Shown in pieces: positions 35,098-43,129 of a stretch of 64,000 nt of DNA; the stretch's first letter is position 1; each line of letters begins with the position of its first letter. The notes below the pieces were generated by a model. It saw only the letters and a list, made by a program, of their open reading frames with translations, was not told the origin of the DNA and searched no databases. This DNA is from Flavobacterium filum DSM 17961 (GTDB lineage: Bacteria; Bacteroidota; Bacteroidia; Flavobacteriales; Flavobacteriaceae), in NCBI RefSeq assembly GCF_000425465.1, contig NZ_AUDM01000003.1, forward strand, positions 186,001 through 250,000, read 5' to 3'. Made by a program: the position numbers and the translations under genes.

Positions 35098-35346
35098 TAT
35101 ATTTGGAATTATCAAGTTAATAATCAAATTTTTAAGGGTTTAAAAGGACTAACCACCCACTTGTGACACAATACAAAAAATGCCTTTCTAGTTTTTTGTA
35201 AGTACTTTTTAGAAACAAATTGTTGACTATTGAAGTTTGTTGAGCAACAATTTGAACGACCAAACAAACACAAAAAAGCAGCCTTACTTTTTTATATGTT
35301 TTCGACGACATAGTAAGACTGCAATTAATTTAATTAATGCAAATTT
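35098..35346 (+). promoter_or_regulatory. -7 element (TATATTTG, 35098-35105) and structured leader of the lipoprotein operon
   Basis: The 390-bp gap 34956-35346 has no gene. After the -7 element a leader of about 235 nt precedes the ATG at 35347. It holds two possible stem-loops: AAATTGTTG/CAACAATTT (35217-35225 with 35245-35253, perfect) and a 10-bp stem with one mismatch (35278-35287 with 35313-35322). It may be a regulatory leader or attenuator; no known riboswitch is recognised. Confidence 0.4.
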
Positions 35347-35721
35347 ATGAAAAATTTTAAAAATTACCTCCTACTGATTTTTGCCGTTTTTTTTGTTGCT
35401 TGTGCCTCAGAAGAAGAAATAACATCAACAACGAGTAAAATGCCAGAGGCGGCAAAAACCCCTGAAATGACAAATTTCAGGAACTCAATGATTGAATGGT
35501 TAAAAATTAAAAACTCACCCAGTTTTAAAATAAATGTTAACGCTGAAAAAGAAGAAAAAACCAAAAATGATATCTTATTAGAGAATGCAGAGCTACTTCT
35601 AATAGCAAATGGATTAGAATCAGCTGTTGAAGCGTCAAAAAAAAGAGACGATAATGCCTCTATCATTACAATGGCATTGCAACTTTATGCTGAAAAAACC
35701 AAAATTGTAACCTCTAACTAA
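35347..35721 (+). CDS. Small lipoprotein of unknown function
   Basis: 124 residues. MKNFKNYLLLIFAVFFVACASEEEI is a lipoprotein signal with the lipobox FVAC (Cys at residue 19) followed by Ser-Glu. The mature chain is charged and helical (NFRNSMIEWLKIKNSP, KINVNAEKEEKTKNDILLENAELLLIANGLESAVEASKKRDDNASIITMALQLYAEKTKIV). No family is recognised. It is the first gene after the long structured leader and precedes a secreted protein by 8 nt, so the two are probably co-transcribed. An outer-membrane anchor is likely. Confidence 0.7.
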   Translation: MKNFKNYLLLIFAVFFVACASEEEITSTTSKMPEAAKTPEMTNFRNSMIEWLKIKNSPSFKINVNAEKEEKTKNDILLENAELLLIANGLESAVEASKKRDDNASIITMALQLYAEKTKIVTSN

Positions 35722-35729
35722 ACAAAGAC

Positions 35730-36254
35730 ATGAAAAAAATCATTTTACTTTTAGCCTTCTTTTTAAGCATCACTACTTTTGCTCAAAAAACAGTATATAT
35801 TTTTAATTTTTCCAGCTATAACGTTCAGGTTGGAGAAATTCAAACAAGATCAACCGCTACTTCCTCTTATCCTAGATTTAGAACTAATTATTCAGGAGGA
35901 ATTATCAATGTTCCGTCAGGTACTACCTATACATTAGAAAACCCAAATGTAAATTATTTTCCGTTTTATTCTCCCACAAGTGTGCCTTATATTAATGCTT
36001 GGCAAAGACAATTTACTGCCGGTGCTACTTGGGCTAATTTTCTAAGTACTAACTTAAATAATGCTTTGGCTTTACCACAAAGATTTAATTTTATTAAGTT
36101 TCAAGTTGGTCCTAATGGCTCGCTTGGCGGTGGTAATTTATCTTTTGATGGTAATAATGGCCCTGTATTTTTAGATGGAATTGGTTGGGAAGCTTCTTAT
36201 GAAGAAAATGGAATGACAGTTGGCGGTGGCATAATAGTTATTTATGATAATTAA
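35730..36254 (+). CDS. Secreted protein of unknown function
   Basis: 174 residues. Signal peptide MKKIILLLAFFLSITTFAQ is cleaved after Ala-Gln, the usual Flavobacterium style. The mature part is rich in aromatic, Asn and Gly residues (VQVGEIQTRSTATSSYPRFRTNYSGG, NYFPFYSPTSVPYINAW, GPNGSLGGGNLSFDGNNGPVFLDGIGW) and looks like a beta-sandwich or surface protein. No T9SS tail is present, so it may stay periplasmic. It lies between a lipoprotein gene and the SBBP-repeat T9SS cargo; a hairpin follows at 36266-36291. Confidence 0.65.
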   Translation: MKKIILLLAFFLSITTFAQKTVYIFNFSSYNVQVGEIQTRSTATSSYPRFRTNYSGGIINVPSGTTYTLENPNVNYFPFYSPTSVPYINAWQRQFTAGATWANFLSTNLNNALALPQRFNFIKFQVGPNGSLGGGNLSFDGNNGPVFLDGIGWEASYEENGMTVGGGIIVIYDN

Positions 36255-36265
36255 TTTAAATTTCT

Positions 36266-36291
36266 CCCCAAATGATTAACATCATTTGGGG
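36266..36291 (+). terminator. Hairpin after the secreted-protein gene
   Basis: Arms CCCCAAATGA and TCATTTGGGG (36266-36275, 36282-36291) around TTAACA, within the 54-bp gap before the SBBP gene. No long T-run follows, so it may be a partial terminator or a stability element. Confidence 0.5.
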
Positions 36292-36308
36292 GTTTAAACT
36301 CTATTAAA

Positions 36309-38057
36309 ATGAAAACAATACTTAAATCTATTTTTTTTTTACTTCCTTACTTTCTTTACTCTCAACCTAATTACCTAAAAACATGGGCAACTTATTTCGG
36401 GGATGAGAGTATGAAAATAATAGATAGTGAAATGGATAGCCAAGGAAATATCTATTTTGTGGGTGGAGTTCTTATAAATACTAATGGTCAATTTAATTTA
36501 GCTACACCTAATGCATTTCAAACAACCTATGGTGGAGGTCAATTTGATGGTTTTTTGTCTAAATTCAATCAAGAAGGAAATTTACTTTGGGCAACCTATT
36601 TAGGTGGCAATGGCATTGATTATATTGAGGCAATATCTATTGATAAATATGATAATATTTATTGCATTGGTTCTACAAATAGCACTCAAAACATTTCTAC
36701 ACCCAATGCTTATCAAACACAAATGCAAAATGCATCTTCATCTTTTATCACAAAATTTAATCCAGATGGGAATATTATGTGGAGTACTTATTATGGTGGA
36801 AATAACGTCGTATTTAATACCTCAGATATTGGTTTAAGAAATATATATAAATCAATTGTTAATGATCAATTTAACCATTTTTATGTAGCTTTTGATACAA
36901 CAAACACAAACTTAGCAACAGCTGGTGTATTTCAAGAAGTTAAAAATGATGCTCCATCTGTTATAGCAAAATTTACAGATACTGGAAACCCTATTTGGGC
37001 AACATATTATGGAACAAACGCCTCTTTAATAAAATCAATAGATGTAGGCCAATCAGGAATTTATGTTAGCGGAAGATCAGTAGATTGTCCACCTAATTTT
37101 ACTCCTAATACTTATTTTGCAACACCTAATTGCCATCAACCTTCTCCAGGAAGTTGTAGTGATACCTTTATTTCAAAATTCTCTTTTAATGGACAACGAA
37201 TATGGAGTACTTATTATGGAGGAACTGCTACTGAACATCTAAACAATAATGGATTAAAATGTGATAATGGTTATGTATATTTTTGTGGCCAAACATCAAG
37301 TAACACAAACATCGCAACCCCTAATTCTTTTCAACCCACAAGAAATTCATTGACTAACTATTTAGTAAAGTTTACTGAAAATGGGGAACGAGTATGGGGA
37401 ACTTATGTTGGAGAAAACCCTACAGATCCAAATGGTAGCAATGCTTTTCCATGTAGTGTTATGATATTTAACAACAATGTTTATTTGTTTGGTGACACTC
37501 AACTTCAAAGTAATATAAGTACTTTAAATTCTATTCAACCTAATAAAAACAGTAACTACGATGGCTTTATAGTGAAATTTAAACCCGATGGGCAAAGAGA
37601 TTGGGGTAGTTATTTTGGGGGCAATTTAAATGACCAAATTTTGAATGTACTCTTTAAAAATGATAGCTTTTTTTTTCTTGGTAGAACCCAAAGTCAATCC
37701 GGTATTACTACTTCTGGTGCTCTACAACCTAATTTTTTATATAACAACAGTCCTTGGACCACCTTATCAATTGACAATACGTTCATTGCTCGTTTTGATC
37801 CTAATCCTTTGTCATTGAACGATGCCGTTATTGCTGATGTAAATTTATACCCAAACCCTAACAATGGTTCTTTTTCGATTTCATCATTTGACAAAATAGA
37901 AACGGTAGAAATAGTTGATATGTTGGGTAAACTTGTTTTTAAAAATAAAAATAATTCAAATGAATACAATATAAATGGGATTTCAAAAGGGCTTTATTTG
38001 GTAAAAGTTACATTTGATAATGATAAAGTCATGATAAAGAAAATGATAGTGAAGTAG
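36309..38057 (+). CDS. SBBP-repeat protein with T9SS type A sorting domain
   Basis: 582 residues. A hydrophobic start (MKTILKSIFFLLPYFLYSQ) is a signal peptide. The body repeats an SBBP-like unit with W(A/G/S)TYxGG, D(S)xGNIYxxG, TPNAFQ and FxSKFNxxG, about eight times, expected to form a beta-propeller. The tail (DVNLYPNPNNGSFSISSF, VEIVDMLGKLVFKN, ISKGLYLVKVTFDNDKVMIKKMIVK) is a T9SS type A sorting domain, so the protein is exported and probably surface-attached. It shares the cassette with two small secreted/lipoprotein genes and the lipoprotein gene at 38066. Ligand unknown. Confidence 0.88.
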   Translation: MKTILKSIFFLLPYFLYSQPNYLKTWATYFGDESMKIIDSEMDSQGNIYFVGGVLINTNGQFNLATPNAFQTTYGGGQFDGFLSKFNQEGNLLWATYLGGNGIDYIEAISIDKYDNIYCIGSTNSTQNISTPNAYQTQMQNASSSFITKFNPDGNIMWSTYYGGNNVVFNTSDIGLRNIYKSIVNDQFNHFYVAFDTTNTNLATAGVFQEVKNDAPSVIAKFTDTGNPIWATYYGTNASLIKSIDVGQSGIYVSGRSVDCPPNFTPNTYFATPNCHQPSPGSCSDTFISKFSFNGQRIWSTYYGGTATEHLNNNGLKCDNGYVYFCGQTSSNTNIATPNSFQPTRNSLTNYLVKFTENGERVWGTYVGENPTDPNGSNAFPCSVMIFNNNVYLFGDTQLQSNISTLNSIQPNKNSNYDGFIVKFKPDGQRDWGSYFGGNLNDQILNVLFKNDSFFFLGRTQSQSGITTSGALQPNFLYNNSPWTTLSIDNTFIARFDPNPLSLNDAVIADVNLYPNPNNGSFSISSFDKIETVEIVDMLGKLVFKNKNNSNEYNINGISKGLYLVKVTFDNDKVMIKKMIVK

Positions 38058-38065
38058 ATTTAACG

Positions 38066-38617
38066 TTGAAAAAAAATATCTTCATAATACTACTTTTATC
38101 CCTCACTTCCTGTAAAATAAACGGAAGTTTTCAGGGACTTTACAGTTACTATCATTCAACAAAAAAAGCGAAACCATCGTTAATTGAAAAATATGATGCG
38201 GCGAAAGCATGTCGATTTGAAAACCCAAAAAAAGTAATTGTTATACATCATGAGGATATAAAAAATTGCTTGAAACAATACCCTAAGTCGCTCATCTATA
38301 TTTGGAAACCAAAATGTAAAAGTGAATTTTGTTACGCTTTGAATATTGTACAAAATAGATGTTTACAAAATAATATCGAATTATTTGTAGTAGCGGAATA
38401 TTATGATGCTGCATTAATGGATACTGATTATCTTCTAAAAAAACCGTTATTTGGAATTGATGTTGAATTCTACAACACCAATCTAACTGAAAAATACATG
38501 AATTTATTTGTTTCAGGGATAACGTCAAATCAATCAATAGAGGGAAGTTTTATTTATTTTATTGATGGAAAATATGAAAAATCATTTAAAAAAATAAATG
38601 AAATAGACGAATTATAA
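38066..38617 (+). CDS. Putative lipoprotein of unknown function
   Basis: 183 residues from a TTG start at 38066, only 8 nt after the SBBP gene stop. MKKNIFIILLLSLTSCKINGSF is a lipoprotein signal with LTSC lipobox (Cys 16). The mature chain contains KVIVIHHEDIKNCLKQYPKSLIYIWKPKCKSEFCYALNIVQNRCLQNNIELFVVAEYYDAALM, reminiscent of a thioredoxin-like fold (a C-x4-C pair and YIWKPKC near the expected position) but no clear CxxC. Probable redox-like or unknown. It is co-directional with the preceding cargo genes and convergent with the CDF gene. Confidence 0.65.
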   Translation: MKKNIFIILLLSLTSCKINGSFQGLYSYYHSTKKAKPSLIEKYDAAKACRFENPKKVIVIHHEDIKNCLKQYPKSLIYIWKPKCKSEFCYALNIVQNRCLQNNIELFVVAEYYDAALMDTDYLLKKPLFGIDVEFYNTNLTEKYMNLFVSGITSNQSIEGSFIYFIDGKYEKSFKKINEIDEL

Positions 38618-38619
38618 TT

Positions 38620-39525
38620 CTAATCCTGCACAATAAAATCCTTCGGATCAACCTTCTGAAATTCCGGTTGAATATTCACGTGATTGATGTTGAATTTATC
38701 ATAAAGCACTTCTTCAATCTCCTGCAATAAATCGTTGAATTCACTCATTTTGATGTCGGCAGCACAATCGAGATGAGCTTCTAAATGCAGTTCTTCTTCG
38801 TTTAAATGCCAAACGTGAATGTGGTGCAACTTCCCAACCCCTTTGATTTGATGTACCTCGCGAACAATTTCTTTAATGTCGATGGTATCCGGTGTAAACA
38901 ACATCAACATTTTGGTGGATTTTATAAACAAATCAAAACCAACCACAATGAGGTACAAAGCAATTAGCAAGGTCATCACACTATCTACCCAATAAATTTG
39001 ATAATACTTCATCAACAAACCACCGGTTAAAACCGCCACAGAAGCCATCATATCGGTTAACAAATGCAGATAAGCCGATTTCATATTCAAGTTATGAGCG
39101 GCATCTTTACGAAGTAATAATACTGAAAATCCGTTAACAGCAATTCCTAAAAGAGCCAACCAAATCACTAGGTTAGATTCAATTGGTTCGGGCTGCATCA
39201 ACTTTAAAATCGCGTGATAAATCAATATAAACGCCACAATAATTAAGGTGGAAGCATTGATAAACGCTGCAATTAATTCCGCTCTTTTATAACCAAATGT
39301 ATGACTGATGGACGCTTTTCGTCGGGATAATTTGTGTGCCACCAAACTAAAAATCAGTGAAAGCACATCTGAAAAATTGTGTAACGCATCCGAAATTAAG
39401 GCCAAACTACCGGAAACAATTCCGCCAATTACCTGAGCAATAGTAATAACCGTATTGAGTAAAATGGAAAGAATCAGATTTTTTCCAGTTACGTTGTGTT
39501 TGTGGATTTTAGGGTTGGTGGACAT
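38620..39525 (-). CDS. Cation diffusion facilitator (CDF) family metal transporter
   Basis: 301 residues, six predicted transmembrane helices and a C-terminal cytoplasmic domain. Metal-site motifs are visible: SDALHNFSDVLSLIFSLVAH in helix 2 and HLLTDMMASVAVL in helix 5, each with the H/D pairs used for Zn2+/Co2+/Cd2+ exchange; the linker is HTFGYKRAE. Likely zinc or cadmium efflux in the inner membrane. Its start lies 18 bp from a perfect 29-bp inverted repeat that separates it from rpiB. It is convergent with the lipoprotein gene (2-nt gap). Confidence 0.93.
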   Translation of the reverse strand: MSTNPKIHKHNVTGKNLILSILLNTVITIAQVIGGIVSGSLALISDALHNFSDVLSLIFSLVAHKLSRRKASISHTFGYKRAELIAAFINASTLIIVAFILIYHAILKLMQPEPIESNLVIWLALLGIAVNGFSVLLLRKDAAHNLNMKSAYLHLLTDMMASVAVLTGGLLMKYYQIYWVDSVMTLLIALYLIVVGFDLFIKSTKMLMLFTPDTIDIKEIVREVHQIKGVGKLHHIHVWHLNEEELHLEAHLDCAADIKMSEFNDLLQEIEEVLYDKFNINHVNIQPEFQKVDPKDFIVQD

Positions 39526-39543
39526 TTAGTTTTTTATTTTTTA

Positions 39544-39610
39544 AAACCATTAAGAAATTAAGTGTCATTAAGAAACTAAAACTTAATGACACTTAATTTC
39601 TTAATGGTTT
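39544..39610. repeat. Perfect 29-bp inverted repeat between rpiB and the CDF gene
   Basis: Arms 39544-39572 and 39582-39610 are exact reverse complements around a 9-nt loop. AT-rich (TTAAGAAATTAAGTGTCATT core). Lies after the rpiB stop and 18 bp before the CDF ATG on the same strand; no U-run follows on the minus strand. It may act as terminator, regulatory hairpin, or be a dispersed palindrome. Confidence 0.7.
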
Positions 39611-39616
39611 AAATTG

Positions 39617-40048
39617 TTAGGAACAACTTATTTTATTCACTCGATTTTGATGTCTTCCGCCTTCGAAATCCGTTTTCAAAAACGTATCCACCATTTCCAC
39701 CGCTTGCGGAATCGAAGTAAATCGAGCCGGAATACTAATAATATTGGCATCGTTATGTTGTCTGGCCAAAGCAGCAATTTCTTTGGTCCAACACAAAGCT
39801 GCTCTTATGCCTTGGTGCTTGTTGACAGTCATGGCGATTCCGTTTCCGCTGCCGCAAATAACGATGCCTAAATCGGCTTTTCCGGTTTCGACATCGGTGG
39901 CAACAGGATGACCAAAATCGGGATAATCCACGCTATCAGTAGTATTGGTGCCGTGATTGATGACTTCGTGCCCTTGTTTTTCTAAAAAATCAACGATGGC
40001 TTTTTTATAGTCCGGGCCGGCGTGATCGTTTCCAATTGAAATTTTCAT
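39617..40048 (-). CDS. rpiB: Ribose-5-phosphate isomerase B
   Basis: 143 residues. MKISIGNDHAGPDYKKAI has the RpiB D-H-A-G phosphate-side motif; VDYPDFG, GIVICGSGNGIAMTVNKHQGIRAALCW (catalytic Cys in ICGSGNG) and ARQHNDANIISIPARFT (catalytic His of the H-N-D-A-N) are all present. Interconverts ribose-5-phosphate and ribulose-5-phosphate in the pentose phosphate pathway. The ATG at 40046-40048 is the real start; a longer frame overlaps the divergent YdeI-like gene. Divergent from that gene across 58 bp; followed by a 29-bp perfect inverted repeat. Confidence 0.95.
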   Translation of the reverse strand: MKISIGNDHAGPDYKKAIVDFLEKQGHEVINHGTNTTDSVDYPDFGHPVATDVETGKADLGIVICGSGNGIAMTVNKHQGIRAALCWTKEIAALARQHNDANIISIPARFTSIPQAVEMVDTFLKTDFEGGRHQNRVNKISCS

Positions 40049-40106
40049 GTGTTGTTGTGTTGTTATTTTTATCTTTACAAAAATAATCAAATTCAATCAG
40101 GTTAGG

Positions 40107-40625
40107 ATGAAATTTAACGGTCAGGTTTGTTCGTTTGATAAGAATGATTTGTATTGGGAATTACATATCCCGATTCCTCCTGCTGTTTTTGAAAAATTAA
40201 GCTATGAAGCACAAGACAAACGCGTGGTTTGCACATTAAACGGAACTTTCTCTTTTCATTGTGCAATGTTGCCAAAAAGTACTTTTCACTATATTTTATT
40301 GAATAAAGCCATCTGCAAAAAACTGAATTTACATTTGAATGATGATGTTGAAGTGGAATTAGTGAAAGACGAAAGTAAATACGGTATGCCACTTTCTGAA
40401 GAAATGGAAGAAGTACTTTTCAGCGACCCAGATGGGAGCGATTTATTTCACCAACTCACACCCGGAAAACAGCGAACGTTGATTCATGTGGTCAATAAAT
40501 ACAAAAGCTCGCAACTTCGAATTGAAAAATCGTTTGTTATTTTAGAGCATTTGAAAAACAGAAAAGGTGTTTTGGACTTTAAAGGGTTGAATGAGGATTT
40601 TAAGAATTTTAAGAGTAGATTTTAG
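40107..40625 (+). CDS. YdeI/OmpD-associated family protein with DUF1905 domain
   Basis: 172 residues. The N-terminal half (MKFNGQVCSFDKNDLYWELHIPIPPAVFEKL, VVCTLNGTFSFHCAMLPKSTFHYILLNKAICKKLNLHLNDDVEVELVKDESKYG) is a DUF1905 beta-barrel. The C-terminal half (PLSEEMEEVLFSDPDGSDLFHQLTPGKQRTLIHVVNKYKSSQLRIEKSFVILEHL) is the YdeI/OmdA helical domain, whose PG-hydrophobic pattern is conserved. Role is unknown; some relatives are bacteriocin-resistance or cell-envelope-stress proteins. The ATG at 40107 is chosen over longer starts reaching into rpiB. No operon partner downstream; 203 bp of repeats follow. Confidence 0.85.
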   Translation: MKFNGQVCSFDKNDLYWELHIPIPPAVFEKLSYEAQDKRVVCTLNGTFSFHCAMLPKSTFHYILLNKAICKKLNLHLNDDVEVELVKDESKYGMPLSEEMEEVLFSDPDGSDLFHQLTPGKQRTLIHVVNKYKSSQLRIEKSFVILEHLKNRKGVLDFKGLNEDFKNFKSRF

Positions 40626-40627
40626 TC

Positions 40628-40845
40628 TTTGACACGGATTTCACGAATTAGCACAAATTTTATAAATTTACTTAATTCGTGGAATTAGTGAAATTCGTGG
40701 CAAAAAATAACCTCCCCCCAACCCCCTCCAAAGGAGGGGGAGACGAGACGGTGAAATAGTTGCTCAATTTGATGTTTTTAAAATAAACTTAATAAGTAGC
40801 TTTGTGAAATTCAAAATCTGTGTGAATTCGTGAAATCTGTGTCAA
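40628..40845. repeat. Repeat-rich region: inverted pair of ~32-bp repeats and a GC-rich hairpin between YdeI-like and crtY genes
   Basis: The segment at 40628-40659 (TGACACGGATTTCACGAATT...) and the one at 40814-40845 (...AATTCGTGAAATCTGTGTCA) are inverted copies with about four mismatches. The centre holds a CCCCCTCC-AAA-GGAGGGGG hairpin (about 40720-40741), a typical Flavobacterium palindrome. The right copy contains the crtY start region. Confidence 0.6.
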
Positions 40846-41990
40846 AAAAATACGATTACATCATCCTTGGTTCAGGTTTATCCGGTTTGCTTTCGGCATA
40901 TCGGATGGCAAATGATGCCTGGTTTGATGATAAATCGATATTAATTATTGATAAAGAAATCAAAAACCAAAACGATCGAACCTGGTGTTTTTGGGAAGAA
41001 CCTAACGGCGAATTTGATTCCATCCTATCCAAAACTTGGGAAAAAGCATTTATAGGAAATCAGGATTTTCAACAATCTTTTCCAATGAAACCGTATTTGT
41101 ATAAAATGATTCGAAGTCGTGATTTTTATCAATTGGTGTTCGATACTATTTCGGCTAAATCCAATTTTACTTTTATAAATGATGAAATTTTAAATTGGAA
41201 AACGATTGGAAATTCTGTTGAAATACAAGGAAAAAATCAATCCTATTCCGGTCATTTTTTATTGAATAGTTTTTTCGATGTCAATCCGCTTCTCAACCAA
41301 ACCAACTATCCTTATTTAAAACAACATTTCATTGGTTGGTTCATCAAAACGAAAGCGGAAATTTTTGATGATTCAGAAGTAAAATTCATGGATTTTACGA
41401 TTGAACAAAACGGAAACACTCGTTTTATGTATGTTTTGCCGACTTCAAAAACCGAAGCTTTGTTTGAATATACTTTGTTTTCTGAAGATGTATTAGAAAA
41501 AGTTGAATACGAAAAAGCCATTCAAAATTATCTTGAAAATCTCGGTATCACTGATTATGAAATTGTTGAAAAAGAAGCCGGAAACATTCCGATGACGTGT
41601 TTTCCTTTTCACAAACAAAACTCACAAAGGGTTTTATTCATCGGAACGGCAGGTGGTTGGACAAAAGCCAGCACCGGTTTTACGTTTTTCAACAGTAAAA
41701 AACAATCGGAAAAATTGGTGGAATTTCTAAAAACCAATCAAAACCTAACCCAATTTCATCAAAAAAATAGATACTGGTTGTATGATTTAATTTTGTTGGA
41801 AGTTTTACATCAAAATAATGAATTGGGAGCTCAACTTTTTGGAACACTTTTTCAAAAAAATTCCATTCAAAATATCTTTACATTTTTAAACGAAGAAGGA
41901 ACTATTTTCTCTGATTTAAAAGTGATGTTAACGTTACCAAAATGGGTTTTTATTAAAGCTACTTTTCGGGCTTTGAGGAAGTTGGTGTGA
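40830..41990 (+). CDS. crtY: Lycopene beta-cyclase
   Basis: 386 residues of the CrtY/CrtL flavoprotein family: converts lycopene to beta-carotene (carotenoid pathway, membrane-associated). YDYIILGSGLSGLLSAYRM has the dinucleotide-binding G-x-G-x-x-G, and NDRTWCFWEE, FLFIGTAGGWTKASTGFTF and IPMTCFPFH are CrtY signatures. Length is typical. No crtB/crtI/crtZ gene lies within this window. Start is uncertain: GTG codons at 40830 and 40839 are both in frame and both lie inside an intergenic-type repeat, so the N-terminal few residues may derive from that repeat. A palindrome follows the stop. Confidence 0.92.
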   Translation: MKSVSKKYDYIILGSGLSGLLSAYRMANDAWFDDKSILIIDKEIKNQNDRTWCFWEEPNGEFDSILSKTWEKAFIGNQDFQQSFPMKPYLYKMIRSRDFYQLVFDTISAKSNFTFINDEILNWKTIGNSVEIQGKNQSYSGHFLLNSFFDVNPLLNQTNYPYLKQHFIGWFIKTKAEIFDDSEVKFMDFTIEQNGNTRFMYVLPTSKTEALFEYTLFSEDVLEKVEYEKAIQNYLENLGITDYEIVEKEAGNIPMTCFPFHKQNSQRVLFIGTAGGWTKASTGFTFFNSKKQSEKLVEFLKTNQNLTQFHQKNRYWLYDLILLEVLHQNNELGAQLFGTLFQKNSIQNIFTFLNEEGTIFSDLKVMLTLPKWVFIKATFRALRKLV

Positions 41991-41992
41991 CC

Positions 41993-42052
41993 GTTGTCGG
42001 TTATCCGTTGTGTAAACGGTTGACAGACAACGGATAACCTATAACAGACAAC
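41993..42052. repeat. Palindrome downstream of crtY
   Basis: GGTTATCCGTTGT (41999-42011) pairs with ACAACGGATAACC (42027-42039); GTTGTC and GACAAC (41993-41998, 42047-42052) extend it with a bulge. The sequence GTTGTCGGTTATC recurs at 45308 after rnr. Confidence 0.6.
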
Positions 42053-42783
42053 TGTAATAAACGTTAAATCTTTCCATTGTTAACAGCATTTCATAATCGC
42101 TTGATATTCAGATAACATTAAATTAACATGGGTTGTTAATAAATTCGGATAGAATTTTAGAAGTATTTTGATGAAGTAAAGAAATTTTTTCTAATCAAAA
42201 ATTGAAATGAATAAATCAACTTTAGTTTTGATTTTTTACTTTAAAATTATCAACTTTTTCAACTCGGTTTTCAACAGTTTTTCACAATAAACTTATTCAT
42301 ACTTTTAATTAAAAATTGTATATTAACAACTGTTAATAAAAACTAAAAAAATGGTCATTTTCAAGTTTTTAAATTCTCAAAAAGGTGTTGATAATTTTGT
42401 AAAACTAATTGAAACCGCATTTCAAATTATTTCTCAAAAAAGTTTTTCTACAAATTAACACGCTATAATAACCATCATAAAATTAAAATTAATTTAAAAT
42501 TTCTTTTTGATGTTTTTAAAGAATGTTGAAAACTATTTAGATTTTAAGGTAATGGGTGAAGGGTAATTGGTAAAAGGTTTTAAGCTTTCTTAAATTTTAA
42601 AATATTTTTACATCGAGTCAAGAAAATCAGTAGAAATCCGCGTTTAGCAAAGCTAATCTGTCCCGATAGTAATCGGGATCAGCGTTCCTTTTATTTTAAA
42701 AGATTTCTCAAATTTTATAAATCTGTGTTCTTAAATTTTAAAAAGAGTAATTCTGTTCTTTTAGTGTTTTCTGGGAGAAAATT
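42053..42783. other. 730-bp AT-rich non-coding stretch with DnaA-box-like 9-mers
   Basis: No gene is visible. Within 42247-42301 are TTATCAACT, TTTTCAACT, TTTTCAACA, TTTTTCACA (a match to TTWTNCACA) and TTATTCATA in one orientation, spaced 9-15 bp. TGTTGATAA (42386), TGTTAATAA (42134, 42331) and TGTTGAAAA (42524) lie in the opposite sense. It also holds repeats at 42549-42570 and 42661-42678. Could be a replication origin; unproven. Confidence 0.35.
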
Positions 42784-43020
42784 TTATTCCACAATCCGAA
42801 GATGACTTTCTAAATTATCTAAGATACTTCGAACCAGTTCTTCATCATTGCGATGCACTTTCAATTTAATTCCGCCATACGCAATACTCGCAAAAGGATC
42901 AATCGAAACTATCGTTTCATTTTCAAAAAAATACGGAATACCTTCGTTTTCTAAAACGGATTTTAAAACTGAAATTTCAGAGGGTAAATTGAAAACGGCT
43001 ACGGTAACAAAGTCTTTCAT
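42784..43020 (-). CDS. DUF2007 domain-containing protein
   Basis: 78 residues: MKDFVTVAVFNLPSEISVLKSVLENEGIPYFFENETIVSIDPFASIAYGGIKLKVHRNDEELVRSILDNLES. This is the compact DUF2007 fold (a PII/ACT-like ferredoxin domain, often called putative signal transducing protein). Members bind unknown ligands or proteins in the cytoplasm. Single gene, with the AT-rich non-coding region downstream and a 109-bp gap to the divergent rnr gene upstream. Confidence 0.85.
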   Translation of the reverse strand: MKDFVTVAVFNLPSEISVLKSVLENEGIPYFFENETIVSIDPFASIAYGGIKLKVHRNDEELVRSILDNLESHLRIVE

Positions 43021-43129
43021 TTTGCAAATTTGTATAAAGATACAAAAGTTATATTTTCAATAAATCTACTTTCTAAATTCTATTTTCTCCCATCTTATTC
43101 GTAATTTTCAACTTTATTAGAAAAGAATT

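Noticed and set aside
40049..40106. Longer starts for both rpiB and the YdeI-like gene
   Set aside because: They would overlap the divergent gene's 5' end and lack conserved residues; the ATGs at 40048 and 40107 begin directly with family motifs.
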